Origin: an uncultured Bacteroidota bacterium
GTDB taxonomy: Bacteria > Bacteroidota > Bacteroidia > Flavobacteriales > Flavobacteriaceae
NCBI GenBank assembly: GCA_902618245.1
Contig: CACMZR010000008.1
Span: forward strand, 31,973-95,972
DNA length: 64,000 nucleotides
Direction: 5' to 3'
In this document: positions 18,881-29,337 of the stretch, piece by piece
Position numbering within the stretch: the stretch's first letter is position 1
How the letters are laid out: each line of letters begins with the position of its first letter
Notes under the pieces: generated by a model
What the model saw: only the letters and a program-made list of their open reading frames with translations
Told to the model about the DNA's origin: nothing
Database searches by the model: none
Translations under genes and position numbers: made by a program

Positions 18881-19465
18881 ATGAATTTTTTAGGTCACAT
18901 TTATTTGTCAGGTCAGGATACAGAATTAGCTATAGGCAATCTAGTCGCTGACCAAATAAAGGGAAATAGAATTTCAGAACTGCCCGATAAAATAAAAAAT
19001 GGGATTGTTTTACACAGATTAATTGATGAATTTACAGATAATCATATCTCATACAAAAAATGTGTTCGTAAATTATTTCCAAAATACAGACACTACAGTA
19101 GAATTATTATTGACATGTATTTTGATCATTTTTTAGCTACTAACTGGGATAATTTTCACAAAACACCTTTAAAAATTTATTCAAATAGTTTTTATGAGAA
19201 ACTTGAAAAATCGTGTTTTTATTTCAATGATCAGGTTCAATACTTTATATGTAATTTGATTAATCAAAAATGGCTAGAAAAATATTCAAATCTTAAAGAT
19301 CTTGAGGCTATTTTGAAGCAAATGGAAGGAAGGACAAAATTCCCTTCTAAATTAGCAGCTTCAACTTATGATTTAATTGAAAAATATACCTATTTTGAAA
19401 GCCATTTTTTCCATTTTATGGAGGATGTAATTTTTTTTTCAAAAAATAAATTAAAAGATTTATGA
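18881..19465 (+). CDS. Acyl carrier protein phosphodiesterase (AcpH family)
   Basis: MNFLGHIYLSGQDTELAIGNLVADQIKG..., GIVLHRLIDEFTDNH, MYFDHFLATNW. Confidence 0.88.
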   Translation: MNFLGHIYLSGQDTELAIGNLVADQIKGNRISELPDKIKNGIVLHRLIDEFTDNHISYKKCVRKLFPKYRHYSRIIIDMYFDHFLATNWDNFHKTPLKIYSNSFYEKLEKSCFYFNDQVQYFICNLINQKWLEKYSNLKDLEAILKQMEGRTKFPSKLAASTYDLIEKYTYFESHFFHFMEDVIFFSKNKLKDL

Positions 19466-21150
19466 TAGTTAGAATTTTAACAAAGTTCACATATATAATA
19501 TTAAGCCTTTCTTTCCTTTTAAGTGGTTGTAATAAGACTAAAGATATTAAAGCAGCTGTTGTAAGTGCACGTAAAGAGGCTTCAGATATAGGAATAACTA
19601 TATTGAATAAGGGCGGATCTGCATTTGACGCTATGATAGCAACCGATTTAGCTCTTACCGTTTGCTTTCCAAATGCAGGAAATATTTCTGGAGGTGGATT
19701 TTTAGTATACAGAACTGCCTCAGGTGAAGTTGGTAGTTTGGATTATCGTGAAAAGGCTCCACTAAATGCATATGAAAAAATGTATTTGGATGAAAATGGA
19801 GACGTTATTCCTGAAAAAAGTACATTGGGTGGACTGGCAGTTGGTGTTCCAGGAACGGTCGCAGGTTTAGCTGAAATTCATAGCAAATTTGGCACATTGC
19901 CTTGGGAAGATCTTGTTAAACCCGCTATTGATCTTGCTATGAACGGGTATATAGTTACTGAGAAACAGGAACGAAGCTTTAGAAATAAAAAAGATGATTT
20001 TATCAAAATTAATGGTGAAAACACTTTTTATGCTCAGGATTTTAAAGCTGGTGATACAGTGAAAAACATAGCTTTAGCTGAAACACTTAAACGTATCTCT
20101 AAATACGGTGCTAAAGGATTTTATGAGGGCCCTGTAGCTGAATCATTAATTAAGAGAGTTCGTGAAGCTGGAGGAATAATTACTCACGAAGATTTAATTA
20201 AATATAAGCCTGTTTGGAGAAAGCCTTTAAATTTCAAATATAAAAACTTAAATATATATTCAATGGGCCCGCCATCAAGTGGTGGAGTTTGTCTTGGTCA
20301 AATACTTAAAATGATTGAGCCATTTAACATAGGTCAGTATTATCATAATTCTGAAAAGGCAATCCAGCTCATAGTTGAAGCTGAACGTAGATCATATTCA
20401 GATAGGAGTAAACATTTAGGAGATCCTGATTTTAATAAAATACCTTATAATCAAATAATTAGTAATAAGTACTTAAATAATAGGATGAAGTCATTTAGCT
20501 TCGATCTAGCCTCTCAATCAAAAGACATTCAAGCTGGTAAAATTTCTTGGACAGAGAGTGAGGAAACTACTCATTACTCAATATTAGACCAAAAAGGAAA
20601 TGCAATTTCTGTCACAACAACTCTAAATGGGAGCTATGGATCAAAGGTATTTGTTGAAGATGGAGGATATTTTCTCAACAATGAAATGGATGATTTTAGT
20701 ATTAAGCCAGGATTTGCAAACATGTTTGGCTTGATCGGTAGCGAAGCAAATTCAATAAAACCAGAAAAAAGAATGTTGAGTTCTATGACACCAACAATAG
20801 TAATGAAGGATGATAAGCTCTATATGATTCTTGGAACTCCAGGAGGATCAACAATTATCACATCTGTACTCCAAACAATACTAAATGTTTTCGAATTTGG
20901 AATGGATATTCAATCAGCGATAAATGCCCCACGCTTTCATCATCAATGGCTACCAGAAAAGATCGAATTCGAAAATGGTGTATTTGACGAGGTTTCGATG
21001 AAAAAACTTCAAGAAAAAGGGTATGACATAAAGCAAGATTATACTAGAGTGATTGGACGAGTGGATGCTATTTTAATTTCAAAAAATGGAATTATAACAA
21101 CTGGTGCAGACCCACGTGGTGACGATAAAGCATCCCATTTGTATCATTAA
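19462..21150 (+). CDS. ggt: Gamma-glutamyltransferase (lipoprotein-like N-terminus)
   Basis: NAGNISGGGFLVYR, LDYREKAPLNA, catalytic-Thr region ESEETTHYSILDQKGNAISVTTTLNGSYGSKV, LGTPGGSTIITSVLQTILN. Confidence 0.95.
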   Translation: MIVRILTKFTYIILSLSFLLSGCNKTKDIKAAVVSARKEASDIGITILNKGGSAFDAMIATDLALTVCFPNAGNISGGGFLVYRTASGEVGSLDYREKAPLNAYEKMYLDENGDVIPEKSTLGGLAVGVPGTVAGLAEIHSKFGTLPWEDLVKPAIDLAMNGYIVTEKQERSFRNKKDDFIKINGENTFYAQDFKAGDTVKNIALAETLKRISKYGAKGFYEGPVAESLIKRVREAGGIITHEDLIKYKPVWRKPLNFKYKNLNIYSMGPPSSGGVCLGQILKMIEPFNIGQYYHNSEKAIQLIVEAERRSYSDRSKHLGDPDFNKIPYNQIISNKYLNNRMKSFSFDLASQSKDIQAGKISWTESEETTHYSILDQKGNAISVTTTLNGSYGSKVFVEDGGYFLNNEMDDFSIKPGFANMFGLIGSEANSIKPEKRMLSSMTPTIVMKDDKLYMILGTPGGSTIITSVLQTILNVFEFGMDIQSAINAPRFHHQWLPEKIEFENGVFDEVSMKKLQEKGYDIKQDYTRVIGRVDAILISKNGIITTGADPRGDDKASHLYH

Positions 21151-21165
21151 TCTTTATATTATTGC

Positions 21166-24012
21166 ATGCTAGAAAATAACTACATAAATATTGAGGGAGC
21201 CCGCGTTCACAATCTAAAAAATATTGATTTAAAAATTCCAAGAAATAAATTAGTAGTTATTACAGGGCTTTCAGGAAGTGGAAAATCCTCACTTGCATTT
21301 GATACAATTTATGCGGAAGGACAAAGACGCTACATGGAAACTTTTTCAGCTTATGTAAGGCAATTTTTAGGAAATATGGAACGTCCTGAAGTTGATAAAA
21401 TAGATGGTCTTTCACCAGTGATTGCAATAGAACAAAAAACCACCTCTAAAAGTCCAAGATCAACAGTAGGAACAATAACGGAATTGTACGACTACTTCAG
21501 ACTATTATTTTCAAGAATTGGAGTTGCGTATAGCTATAAATCAAATCAAAAAATGATTAGCTACTCTGATTCACAGATTCAAGAATTAATTATTGAAGAA
21601 TATTTAAACAATAAAATATCTCTCTTAGCACCAATAATTCAGTCGAGAAAAGGTCATTATAGAGAGTTACTGGATTCACTATCGAGGCAAGGATTTTCAA
21701 AAGTAAGGGTGGATCAAAAAATAATTGATTTATCACCTGGATTAAAATTAGATCGATACAAAACACATGATATAGAATTAGTAATTGATCGCTTTGTAGT
21801 CAAAAATAATAATGAGTTTAAAAAACGTCTTGAAGAGTCAATAAAAACTGCAATGTATTACGGTGATGGAACTGTATTGATATTTGATTTAGAAAAAGAA
21901 TATACACGCTATTTCAGTAAAAACTTAATGTGTCCCTCTTCAGGGATTTCTTATCCATCACCAGAACCAAATACCTTTTCATTCAACTCGCCAAAAGGAA
22001 TGTGTCCCGAATGTAAAGGTTTGGGGATTCAACACAAAGTGAATCTAAAAAAGATAATTCCGAATGATGAGCTCTCAATCGCTCAAGGTGGTCTTGCACC
22101 CTTAGGAACAAAAAAAAATAGTTGGACTTATCGTCAGATTGAAACCATTGCAACTTGCTATGGTTTTAATTTGACTGATCCGATAAAAATAATTCCAATC
22201 GAGGCAATGGAAGTTATATTGAAGGGAAGCAAAAAGAAGTTTGAAATCCCATCTAAAAATTTAGGAATTACACGAACATATAATATTGATTTTGAAGGAA
22301 TAGAGAACTATATCAAAAATATTTATGTGGAATCACCCACAGCAAGCCTAAAAAGGTGGGCAGATGAGTTCATGGATAAGTTTCAATGCGAACAATGTTT
22401 TGGATCAAGATTAAGGAAAGAAGCGCTTAATTTTAGAATTAACAATAAAAATATATCCGAACTCACTAAAATGGATTTGAATGATCTCTTTAATTGGATA
22501 AAATCACTTTACAAATATTTAAATGAAAATGAGAGAAAAATTGCAACAGAAGTTATAAAGGAAATATCAAATCGATTAAAGTTTTTACTTGATGTAGGTC
22601 TTAATTATCTTCAGCTTAGTAGATCATCTAAATCTCTTTCTGGCGGAGAATCCCAAAGAATAAGGCTTGCTACTCAGATTGGATCGCAATTGATGAATGT
22701 ATTATATATACTAGACGAACCAAGCATTGGTCTACACCAAAGGGACAATCAGAGGCTTATTAGCTCCTTAATTAGATTAAGGGATTTGGGGAATTCAATT
22801 TTAGTAGTTGAACACGATAAGGACATGATGTTATGTGCAGATCATCTTATTGATATGGGACCTTTAGCTGGAAAAAAAGGAGGTGAAGTTATATCTCAAG
22901 GGAAACCAAAACAAATTCTTTTAGACAATACTTTAACTGCAAATTACCTAAATGGAAACTTACAAATTAGTATTCCCGATTTTCGTAGAAAAGGAAATGG
23001 TAAAAAAATTAATTTAGTTGGTTGTTCAGGAAATAATTTGAAAAATATAAATATTGAATTCCCACTTGGTGTTATGATTGCTATAACAGGAGTTTCAGGA
23101 AGTGGAAAATCCTCTTTAATAAATGAAACCTTGTACCCTGCAATAAGTAACCATCTGTATAATTCATTTAAAATTCCACTCCCCTATCAAAGTATTAGTG
23201 GACTAGAAAATATTGACAAAATAGTTGATGTAAACCAAAGTCCTATTGGAAGGACTCCAAGAAGTAATCCTGTTACTTATTGCGGGGCTTTTAGTGAAAT
23301 CAGAAGTTTATTTGCAAAAACCCCAGAAGCACAAATTAGAGGTTATAAACCAGGACGATTCAGTTTTAATGTAATCGGTGGTCGTTGCGAAAATTGTCAA
23401 GGAGGAGGAATGAAAATAATTGAAATGAATTTTTTACCCGATGTTCACGTTGAATGTGAAAGTTGTCGTGGAAAGAGATTTAACCGAGAAACCCTTGAGG
23501 TCAGATACAAAGGAAAATCTATTTCAGATGTTCTTAATATGTCGATAAATGAAGCTTGTGATTTTTTTGAACAAATTCCAAAAATATTTAGAAAACTTAA
23601 TGCATTACAAGAAGTTGGTTTAGGCTATATCAATCTAGGACAACCTTCAACAACACTTTCAGGAGGAGAGGCACAAAGAGTGAAACTTGCTTCTGAACTT
23701 TCTAAAAAAGATACGGGTAATACATTATTCATTTTAGATGAGCCTACAACTGGCCTTCATTTTGAAGATATACGTGTTCTTATGGATATTTTAAATATTT
23801 TGGTTGATAAAGGAAATACGGTTATGATTATTGAGCATAATCTCGATGTAATCAAGCAGGCAGATTGTGTTTTTGACATAGGACCCGAGGGTGGAATAAA
23901 TGGAGGTGAATTAACATGTAAAGGTACTCCCGAAGAGCTAATACTGAATCAAAACAGTCACACTGCAAAGTTTTTAAAGAAAGAATTAGAAATGAAATAC
24001 ACGACGACTTAA
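21166..24012 (+). CDS. uvrA: Excinuclease ABC subunit A
   Basis: VITGLSGSGKSSLAFDTIYAEGQRRYMETFSAYVRQFL, LSGGESQRIRLATQIGSQLMNVLYILDEPSIGLHQRDN, CENCQGGGMKIIEMNFLPDVHVECESCRG. Confidence 0.98.
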   Translation: MLENNYINIEGARVHNLKNIDLKIPRNKLVVITGLSGSGKSSLAFDTIYAEGQRRYMETFSAYVRQFLGNMERPEVDKIDGLSPVIAIEQKTTSKSPRSTVGTITELYDYFRLLFSRIGVAYSYKSNQKMISYSDSQIQELIIEEYLNNKISLLAPIIQSRKGHYRELLDSLSRQGFSKVRVDQKIIDLSPGLKLDRYKTHDIELVIDRFVVKNNNEFKKRLEESIKTAMYYGDGTVLIFDLEKEYTRYFSKNLMCPSSGISYPSPEPNTFSFNSPKGMCPECKGLGIQHKVNLKKIIPNDELSIAQGGLAPLGTKKNSWTYRQIETIATCYGFNLTDPIKIIPIEAMEVILKGSKKKFEIPSKNLGITRTYNIDFEGIENYIKNIYVESPTASLKRWADEFMDKFQCEQCFGSRLRKEALNFRINNKNISELTKMDLNDLFNWIKSLYKYLNENERKIATEVIKEISNRLKFLLDVGLNYLQLSRSSKSLSGGESQRIRLATQIGSQLMNVLYILDEPSIGLHQRDNQRLISSLIRLRDLGNSILVVEHDKDMMLCADHLIDMGPLAGKKGGEVISQGKPKQILLDNTLTANYLNGNLQISIPDFRRKGNGKKINLVGCSGNNLKNINIEFPLGVMIAITGVSGSGKSSLINETLYPAISNHLYNSFKIPLPYQSISGLENIDKIVDVNQSPIGRTPRSNPVTYCGAFSEIRSLFAKTPEAQIRGYKPGRFSFNVIGGRCENCQGGGMKIIEMNFLPDVHVECESCRGKRFNRETLEVRYKGKSISDVLNMSINEACDFFEQIPKIFRKLNALQEVGLGYINLGQPSTTLSGGEAQRVKLASELSKKDTGNTLFILDEPTTGLHFEDIRVLMDILNILVDKGNTVMIIEHNLDVIKQADCVFDIGPEGGINGGELTCKGTPEELILNQNSHTAKFLKKELEMKYTTT

Positions 24013-26838
24013 ATGAAAAAGAAATTCGATCCTTTCATTTGTATCTTTATTTTTTTGCTACAATTCAAAGTAATATCTCAAACTAACTATAATATTTACT
24101 GTGAATTAGATTCAAAAGAAAAAACAATAACAATTTCTCAAACAATAACATTTAAAAACACATCAAATAATAAATTAGATAAAATTTATTTAAATGATTG
24201 GGCCAATTCATATGAAGGTACAGAATCTCAGCTTGTAAATCATTTAGCAAACCAATTTAATCGCAGTTTTTATTTTAGCGCAAAAAATAAGCTTGGATAC
24301 AGTGAAATTGAAAGAATAAATGGTAACCAAGGTATTTTAATATGGTCAAGGCTTAAGGATCAGCTTGACATAATCGAAGTTATACTACACGATCCCTTGA
24401 ATCCAGGCGAAATAACAAATTTTTCTATTAATTATAAAGTTAAACTACCAGACGATAAATTTACTGGATATGGTGTAAATTCAAATAATAAGATATTCTT
24501 CAGAGATTTTTTTATAAGCGTTAGTCCTTTGAAAAAGGATTCTTGGATTTTACAGAGTAATCTTGGTTTAAGGGACAACAGTAACCCTCCTTCTAGTTAT
24601 TTTATTAACTGGAAATATCCTAGTAACTACAATTTAGTTTCAAACTTAAAAAACATATCAAAAAAAAATTATGCTGGTGATCTAATATCCAATCAATTTG
24701 AAGCAGCCAAATTATCAAGTCCTGAATTTATATTTGATGAAAAGAATGATTTTAAGAAAATAGTTTTTAGCGATGGATTTATTGTCGAGACTGATATTTT
24801 GCCAAAAAAAAATGGAAACGTCAAGCTAGAAAAATCTTTACAAAAAATTTATTTATTCACAAAAAATATCTTAGGTCCATTGGAAAGAGATAGATTACTA
24901 GTTCTCAGGAAAGACTATATCAAAAATCCTTTAGTCGGGATAAGTGAAGCCTTCTCATTTTTAAAGCCGTTTAGTGAAGAGTTTATTTTTGAAACAAAGT
25001 TTATTAAAGCATTTTTGGCATCATATTTACACGAACTTTTAGATATAAATAAGAGAAAAAATCATTGGATTCCTGGGGGTATTCAAACATATATAATGAT
25101 GAAATACGTTGAAAAATTTTATCCTGAAACAAAATTTCTCGGAGCTTTAAAGGATTTTAAAATTTTAGGAATTCCATTTTTTAAAGGGTATAGTGCTCCC
25201 AAAATTGGATTTAATGAAAGTTTTTCTTTTATATATGAGTTTGGGGAACATGCAAATAACCAGCAATCAGATACTCTAGGCAGAGAAAAATTGACAAAAT
25301 CTAATGAGCTTTATACCTCACCCTATCATGTTGGATCAGGTTTATTTTATCTTGATCAATATTTAGGGAAAAATATATTAGAAGAAGGTCTGCGTGAATT
25401 CTCTTCGAGCAATGGAAAAGATTCGTTTAAAATAATTTTAGAAAATAAATCTAGCAAAAATCTAAATTGGTTTTTTAGTGACTATATAACCGACAGAGAG
25501 GCATTTGACCTTCACATAAAAAATACTTTAAAAAATAAAACAACAACTTTGATTACAATTAGCGAGAAGAACGGTAGAAAATTACCATTTAAATTAGATT
25601 TTATTAAAAATGACAGCATTATAAAAGAGAAATGGTATTTTCATTCAGGTAAGGATTCAATATACAAATTAAAAAGAGGTGAATATGATTATGTGGCTAT
25701 AAATTCTAACCGGTACTTACCTGAAAAAAACAGACATAATAATTGGAAATACTTAAAACCATCTCATGGTATTAAACCCCTCAAATTAACATTTTATGGT
25801 GACAGTGAAAACCTAAAACGTAATCAACTATTTTATCACCCAATATCAGATTTTAATGTATATGACGGGTTTACTGCAGGGATGAGAATTTATAATACAA
25901 GAGTAAAAAATCAACCTTTCGAACTTGATGTACATCCGCAATACTCATTTAAGGAAAATGATTATGTTGGTTTCTTTAGAACACGATACAGGTTTATCAA
26001 CCATAAAAGTAAAAATTATCTAAATCAGGCTTTTATAACAGGTAAAAGTTATCATTACAATACAAATTTAAGATATACCTCGATACAACCCTCTTTTTCA
26101 ATGTATTTCAGACCTTTAGATTTGAGATCCAACAAGAGACAACAATTAAATGTTTCATGGTATAACGTTTTTAGAGAAAGAGATCCTGAAATTGTAGTTA
26201 ATCCTGATTACAGTGTACTAAGTTTTCTTCATCGTTACAATAACTCTGATGCGGTAAATGTTTTTTCAACAACATCAAATCTTGAAATATCTGGTAAATT
26301 TGGTAAAATTCATTTTACAAGTCAATACAGAAAATTATTTCCTAGCGGTCGCCAGTTTTCAGTTCGTTTTTTTGCTGGAAAATTTATTTGGCATAATACA
26401 CTTGAAACTCAATTTTTTGATTTTAATCTTAATCGTTCACCTGATTATCTTTTTCGTTATGATTATTTAGGTAGATCTGATGAAACTGGTATTTGGAGTC
26501 AACAATTTGTTCCTGCAGAAGGTGGATTTAAGTCATTTTTTGATGAGTCCTCATCGAATAATTACATGCTATCGATTAATGCCTCAATAGGAATCTGGAA
26601 ATGGATAGAGCTTTATGGTGATATAGGGACTCTAAAAAATCAAGGAAGAAATTCAGTAAGTTATTTTGATTCAGGAATTAAATTAAATCTTGTTCAAGAT
26701 TATTTTGAACTGTTTTTTCCTCTTTATTCTTCAAATGGTTTTGAACCATCACAAGACTTCTACTCCACTAAAATTAGATTTCTTTTTTATCCTAGGTTAA
26801 GCACATTAAGTAGTCTTTTTACTCGAAAATGGTTTTAA
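24013..26838 (+). CDS. M1-peptidase-like (gluzincin fold) protein with probable C-terminal outer-membrane beta-barrel; catalytic motif degenerate
   Basis: N-terminal M1-like beta domain (ITISQTITFKNTSNNKLDKIYLNDWANSY); YLHELLDINKRKNHWIPGGIQTYIMMKYVE sits where HExxH...WxxEGxxxY is expected; C-terminus rich in alternating aromatic strands ending RKWF. Confidence 0.75.
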   Translation: MKKKFDPFICIFIFLLQFKVISQTNYNIYCELDSKEKTITISQTITFKNTSNNKLDKIYLNDWANSYEGTESQLVNHLANQFNRSFYFSAKNKLGYSEIERINGNQGILIWSRLKDQLDIIEVILHDPLNPGEITNFSINYKVKLPDDKFTGYGVNSNNKIFFRDFFISVSPLKKDSWILQSNLGLRDNSNPPSSYFINWKYPSNYNLVSNLKNISKKNYAGDLISNQFEAAKLSSPEFIFDEKNDFKKIVFSDGFIVETDILPKKNGNVKLEKSLQKIYLFTKNILGPLERDRLLVLRKDYIKNPLVGISEAFSFLKPFSEEFIFETKFIKAFLASYLHELLDINKRKNHWIPGGIQTYIMMKYVEKFYPETKFLGALKDFKILGIPFFKGYSAPKIGFNESFSFIYEFGEHANNQQSDTLGREKLTKSNELYTSPYHVGSGLFYLDQYLGKNILEEGLREFSSSNGKDSFKIILENKSSKNLNWFFSDYITDREAFDLHIKNTLKNKTTTLITISEKNGRKLPFKLDFIKNDSIIKEKWYFHSGKDSIYKLKRGEYDYVAINSNRYLPEKNRHNNWKYLKPSHGIKPLKLTFYGDSENLKRNQLFYHPISDFNVYDGFTAGMRIYNTRVKNQPFELDVHPQYSFKENDYVGFFRTRYRFINHKSKNYLNQAFITGKSYHYNTNLRYTSIQPSFSMYFRPLDLRSNKRQQLNVSWYNVFRERDPEIVVNPDYSVLSFLHRYNNSDAVNVFSTTSNLEISGKFGKIHFTSQYRKLFPSGRQFSVRFFAGKFIWHNTLETQFFDFNLNRSPDYLFRYDYLGRSDETGIWSQQFVPAEGGFKSFFDESSSNNYMLSINASIGIWKWIELYGDIGTLKNQGRNSVSYFDSGIKLNLVQDYFELFFPLYSSNGFEPSQDFYSTKIRFLFYPRLSTLSSLFTRKWF

Positions 26839-26913
26839 TAATTTAAATAAAAAATTTTTTAATTTAAGTCTAAGGTAATTTAAGGCCACCTTTTTTGTAT
26901 TTTGCAGCAGCTT

Positions 26914-29334
26914 ATGAATATTGAAAATAAAGGAGAGGAACTTAAGATTTCATATGATGATTTTAAAGGCCAAGTAATTAGTGATTATAAAATTGCTGTA
27001 ACGAGTAGGGAGTGTAGTGTACTTGGAAGAAGAGAGGTTTTTTCTGGGAAAGGAAAATTTGGAATTTTTGGAGATGGGAAGGAATTACCTCAATTAGCCT
27101 TAAATCATTTTTTTAAAAAAGGTGATTATAGAGCAGGATATTATAGAGACCAGACCCTCCTAATGGCACAAGGACTCCTTACTACATCGAATATTTTTGC
27201 ATCCTTGTATGCTGACTTAGATCTTAAAAGAGAACCTATGTCAGGAGGAAGGCAAATGGGTGGCCACTTCATGACAGCCAACAAAAATCAAAATAATGAA
27301 TGGTTAAACTTATTAAAAATCAAAAATCATAGTGGAGATATTTCACCCACTGGATCCCAGATGCCAAGACTATTGGGTCTTGCCCAGGCATCAAAAATTT
27401 ATAGAGACCTTAATATAAAAAACAGTAAAAACTTTTCAGATAATGGAAATGAAATTGCATGGGGAACGATTGGAAATGCAAGTACAAGTGAGGGAATGTT
27501 TTTTGAGGCGATAAATGCTGCAGGTGTTCTTCAGGTTCCAATGGTAGTAAGCATTTGGGATGATGGTTATGGGATTTCAGTTTCAAATGAAGAGCAAACA
27601 ACAAAACAAAACATTTCCGAGGCACTCAAAGGTTTTCAAAGGACCGATAGTGAAAAGGGTTTTGAAATATTGTCGGTAAATGGATGGGATTACTTAAGCT
27701 TAATCGAGACGTATAATTTTGCTTCAAAAATTGCAAGGTCTGAACATGTACCGGTTTTGATTCATGTAAAAGAGTTAACTCAGCCATTAGGACATTCATC
27801 TTCTGGATCACATGAAAGATATAAAACTAAATCACGTCTTGAGTGGGAAAAAGAGTATGACTGCAACCTTAAAATGAGAGAATGGATAATAAGTGAAGGC
27901 TTAGCAACTGAATTAGAATTAGAGAATATCGAAAAACAAATTGTAACTGAGGTAAGGAACATAAGGCGTGAAGCATGGAATAACTATCAGTCTCCAATAA
28001 TCAAAGAAAGAGAAAACTTGATAAAATTTGAATCAGCACTAAAAAAAATTACACAAAATGACCCACAAATACACTTAATTTTTTCGCATTTAGAAAAAAT
28101 AGATGAAATTGGATATAAGGATCTTATATCTGCAGGTAGAAAAATAAATTTAATTCTTGCAAAATACGATTACAGTGGTTTTGAAAATTATATGAAATGG
28201 TTTAGAGACTTATATCAATTCGTGTCAAACAAAATTTCATCTGACTTATATAGTGTCTCTGTAAATGATTTGGAAAAGATTAACAATATTCAGCCAATTT
28301 ATAAAAAAGAGTCAGGAACTGTTGACGGGAGAATAATTATAAGAGACAATTTTGATGCATTATTTAAAAAGTATGACAATATTATAATGTTTGGAGAAGA
28401 TGTTGGAAAAATTGGTGATGTAAATCAGGGTATGGAGGGTATGCAAAAGAAATATGGAAAAATTAGAGTATCAGACACTGGGATTAGAGAGTCAACAATT
28501 ATTGGACAGGGAATAGGATTGGCGTTCCGTGGACTTCGTCCAATAGCAGAGATCCAATATCTGGATTACATTCTTTATTGTTTACAAATATTAAGTGATG
28601 ATTTAGCTTCAATGAGCTATAGAACTGTAGGGAAACAATTTGCGCCTTTAATAGTAAGAACAAGAGGTCACCGTTTAGAAGGAATTTGGCATTCAGGTTC
28701 ACAAATGGGTGGTTTAATTAATTTACTAAACGGTATTTATATACTGACACCGCGTAATATGACTCAAGCTGCTGGTTTTTACAATATGCTTATGAAAATT
28801 AAGCAGCCTGCTATAGTGATTGAATCTCTAAACGGATACCGAGTTAAAGAAAAAATGCCAGAAAATTTAGGTGAGTTTACTATTCCAATAGGCAAAATTG
28901 AAACTATTTTAGATGGAAATGATATTACAGTTTTATCTTATGGCTCTACATTGAGAATTGTTGAGAATACAGCAAAAAGGTTATTGCAGGAAGGAGTTTC
29001 AATTGAAATAATTGATTTGCAGTGTTTGATACCTTTCGATATTAAAAATGAAATTAAAGAAAGTATAAGAAAAACAAATCGATTATTAATTGTAGATGAA
29101 GATGTTCCAGGAGGTGCTTCGGCATATATACTGCATCAACTACTTGAAAAACAAAACATATTCAATTTACTTGACTCAACTCCCAAATTGTTAACAGCAA
29201 AGGCACATAGACCCGCTTACGGAAGTGATGGTGATTATTTTTCAAAACCTTCTGAGGACGATATTTTTGAGGCAGCTTATGAAATTATGAATGAACATAA
29301 TCCTATTAAATATCCTATTGTGTCTGGTAAATAA
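26914..29334 (+). CDS. 2-oxo acid dehydrogenase E1 component, fused alpha-beta subunits (branched-chain/2-oxoisovalerate type)
   Basis: E1-alpha motifs (FGDGKELPQLALNHFFKKGDYRAGYYRDQTLLMAQG, GTIGNASTSEGMFFEAINAAGVLQVPMVVSIWDDGYGISV) followed by E1-beta (IIMFGEDVGKIGDVNQGMEGMQKKYGKIRVSDTGIRESTIIGQGIGLAFRG). Track start 26902 is TTG; the first ATG in frame is 26914. Confidence 0.92.
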   Translation: MNIENKGEELKISYDDFKGQVISDYKIAVTSRECSVLGRREVFSGKGKFGIFGDGKELPQLALNHFFKKGDYRAGYYRDQTLLMAQGLLTTSNIFASLYADLDLKREPMSGGRQMGGHFMTANKNQNNEWLNLLKIKNHSGDISPTGSQMPRLLGLAQASKIYRDLNIKNSKNFSDNGNEIAWGTIGNASTSEGMFFEAINAAGVLQVPMVVSIWDDGYGISVSNEEQTTKQNISEALKGFQRTDSEKGFEILSVNGWDYLSLIETYNFASKIARSEHVPVLIHVKELTQPLGHSSSGSHERYKTKSRLEWEKEYDCNLKMREWIISEGLATELELENIEKQIVTEVRNIRREAWNNYQSPIIKERENLIKFESALKKITQNDPQIHLIFSHLEKIDEIGYKDLISAGRKINLILAKYDYSGFENYMKWFRDLYQFVSNKISSDLYSVSVNDLEKINNIQPIYKKESGTVDGRIIIRDNFDALFKKYDNIIMFGEDVGKIGDVNQGMEGMQKKYGKIRVSDTGIRESTIIGQGIGLAFRGLRPIAEIQYLDYILYCLQILSDDLASMSYRTVGKQFAPLIVRTRGHRLEGIWHSGSQMGGLINLLNGIYILTPRNMTQAAGFYNMLMKIKQPAIVIESLNGYRVKEKMPENLGEFTIPIGKIETILDGNDITVLSYGSTLRIVENTAKRLLQEGVSIEIIDLQCLIPFDIKNEIKESIRKTNRLLIVDEDVPGGASAYILHQLLEKQNIFNLLDSTPKLLTAKAHRPAYGSDGDYFSKPSEDDIFEAAYEIMNEHNPIKYPIVSGK

Positions 29335-29337
29335 AAA

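Noticed and set aside
26914-29334. E1 alpha-beta fusion as a novel chimera
   Set aside because: Fused alpha/beta E1 is a known arrangement in Bacteroidota as far as I know.
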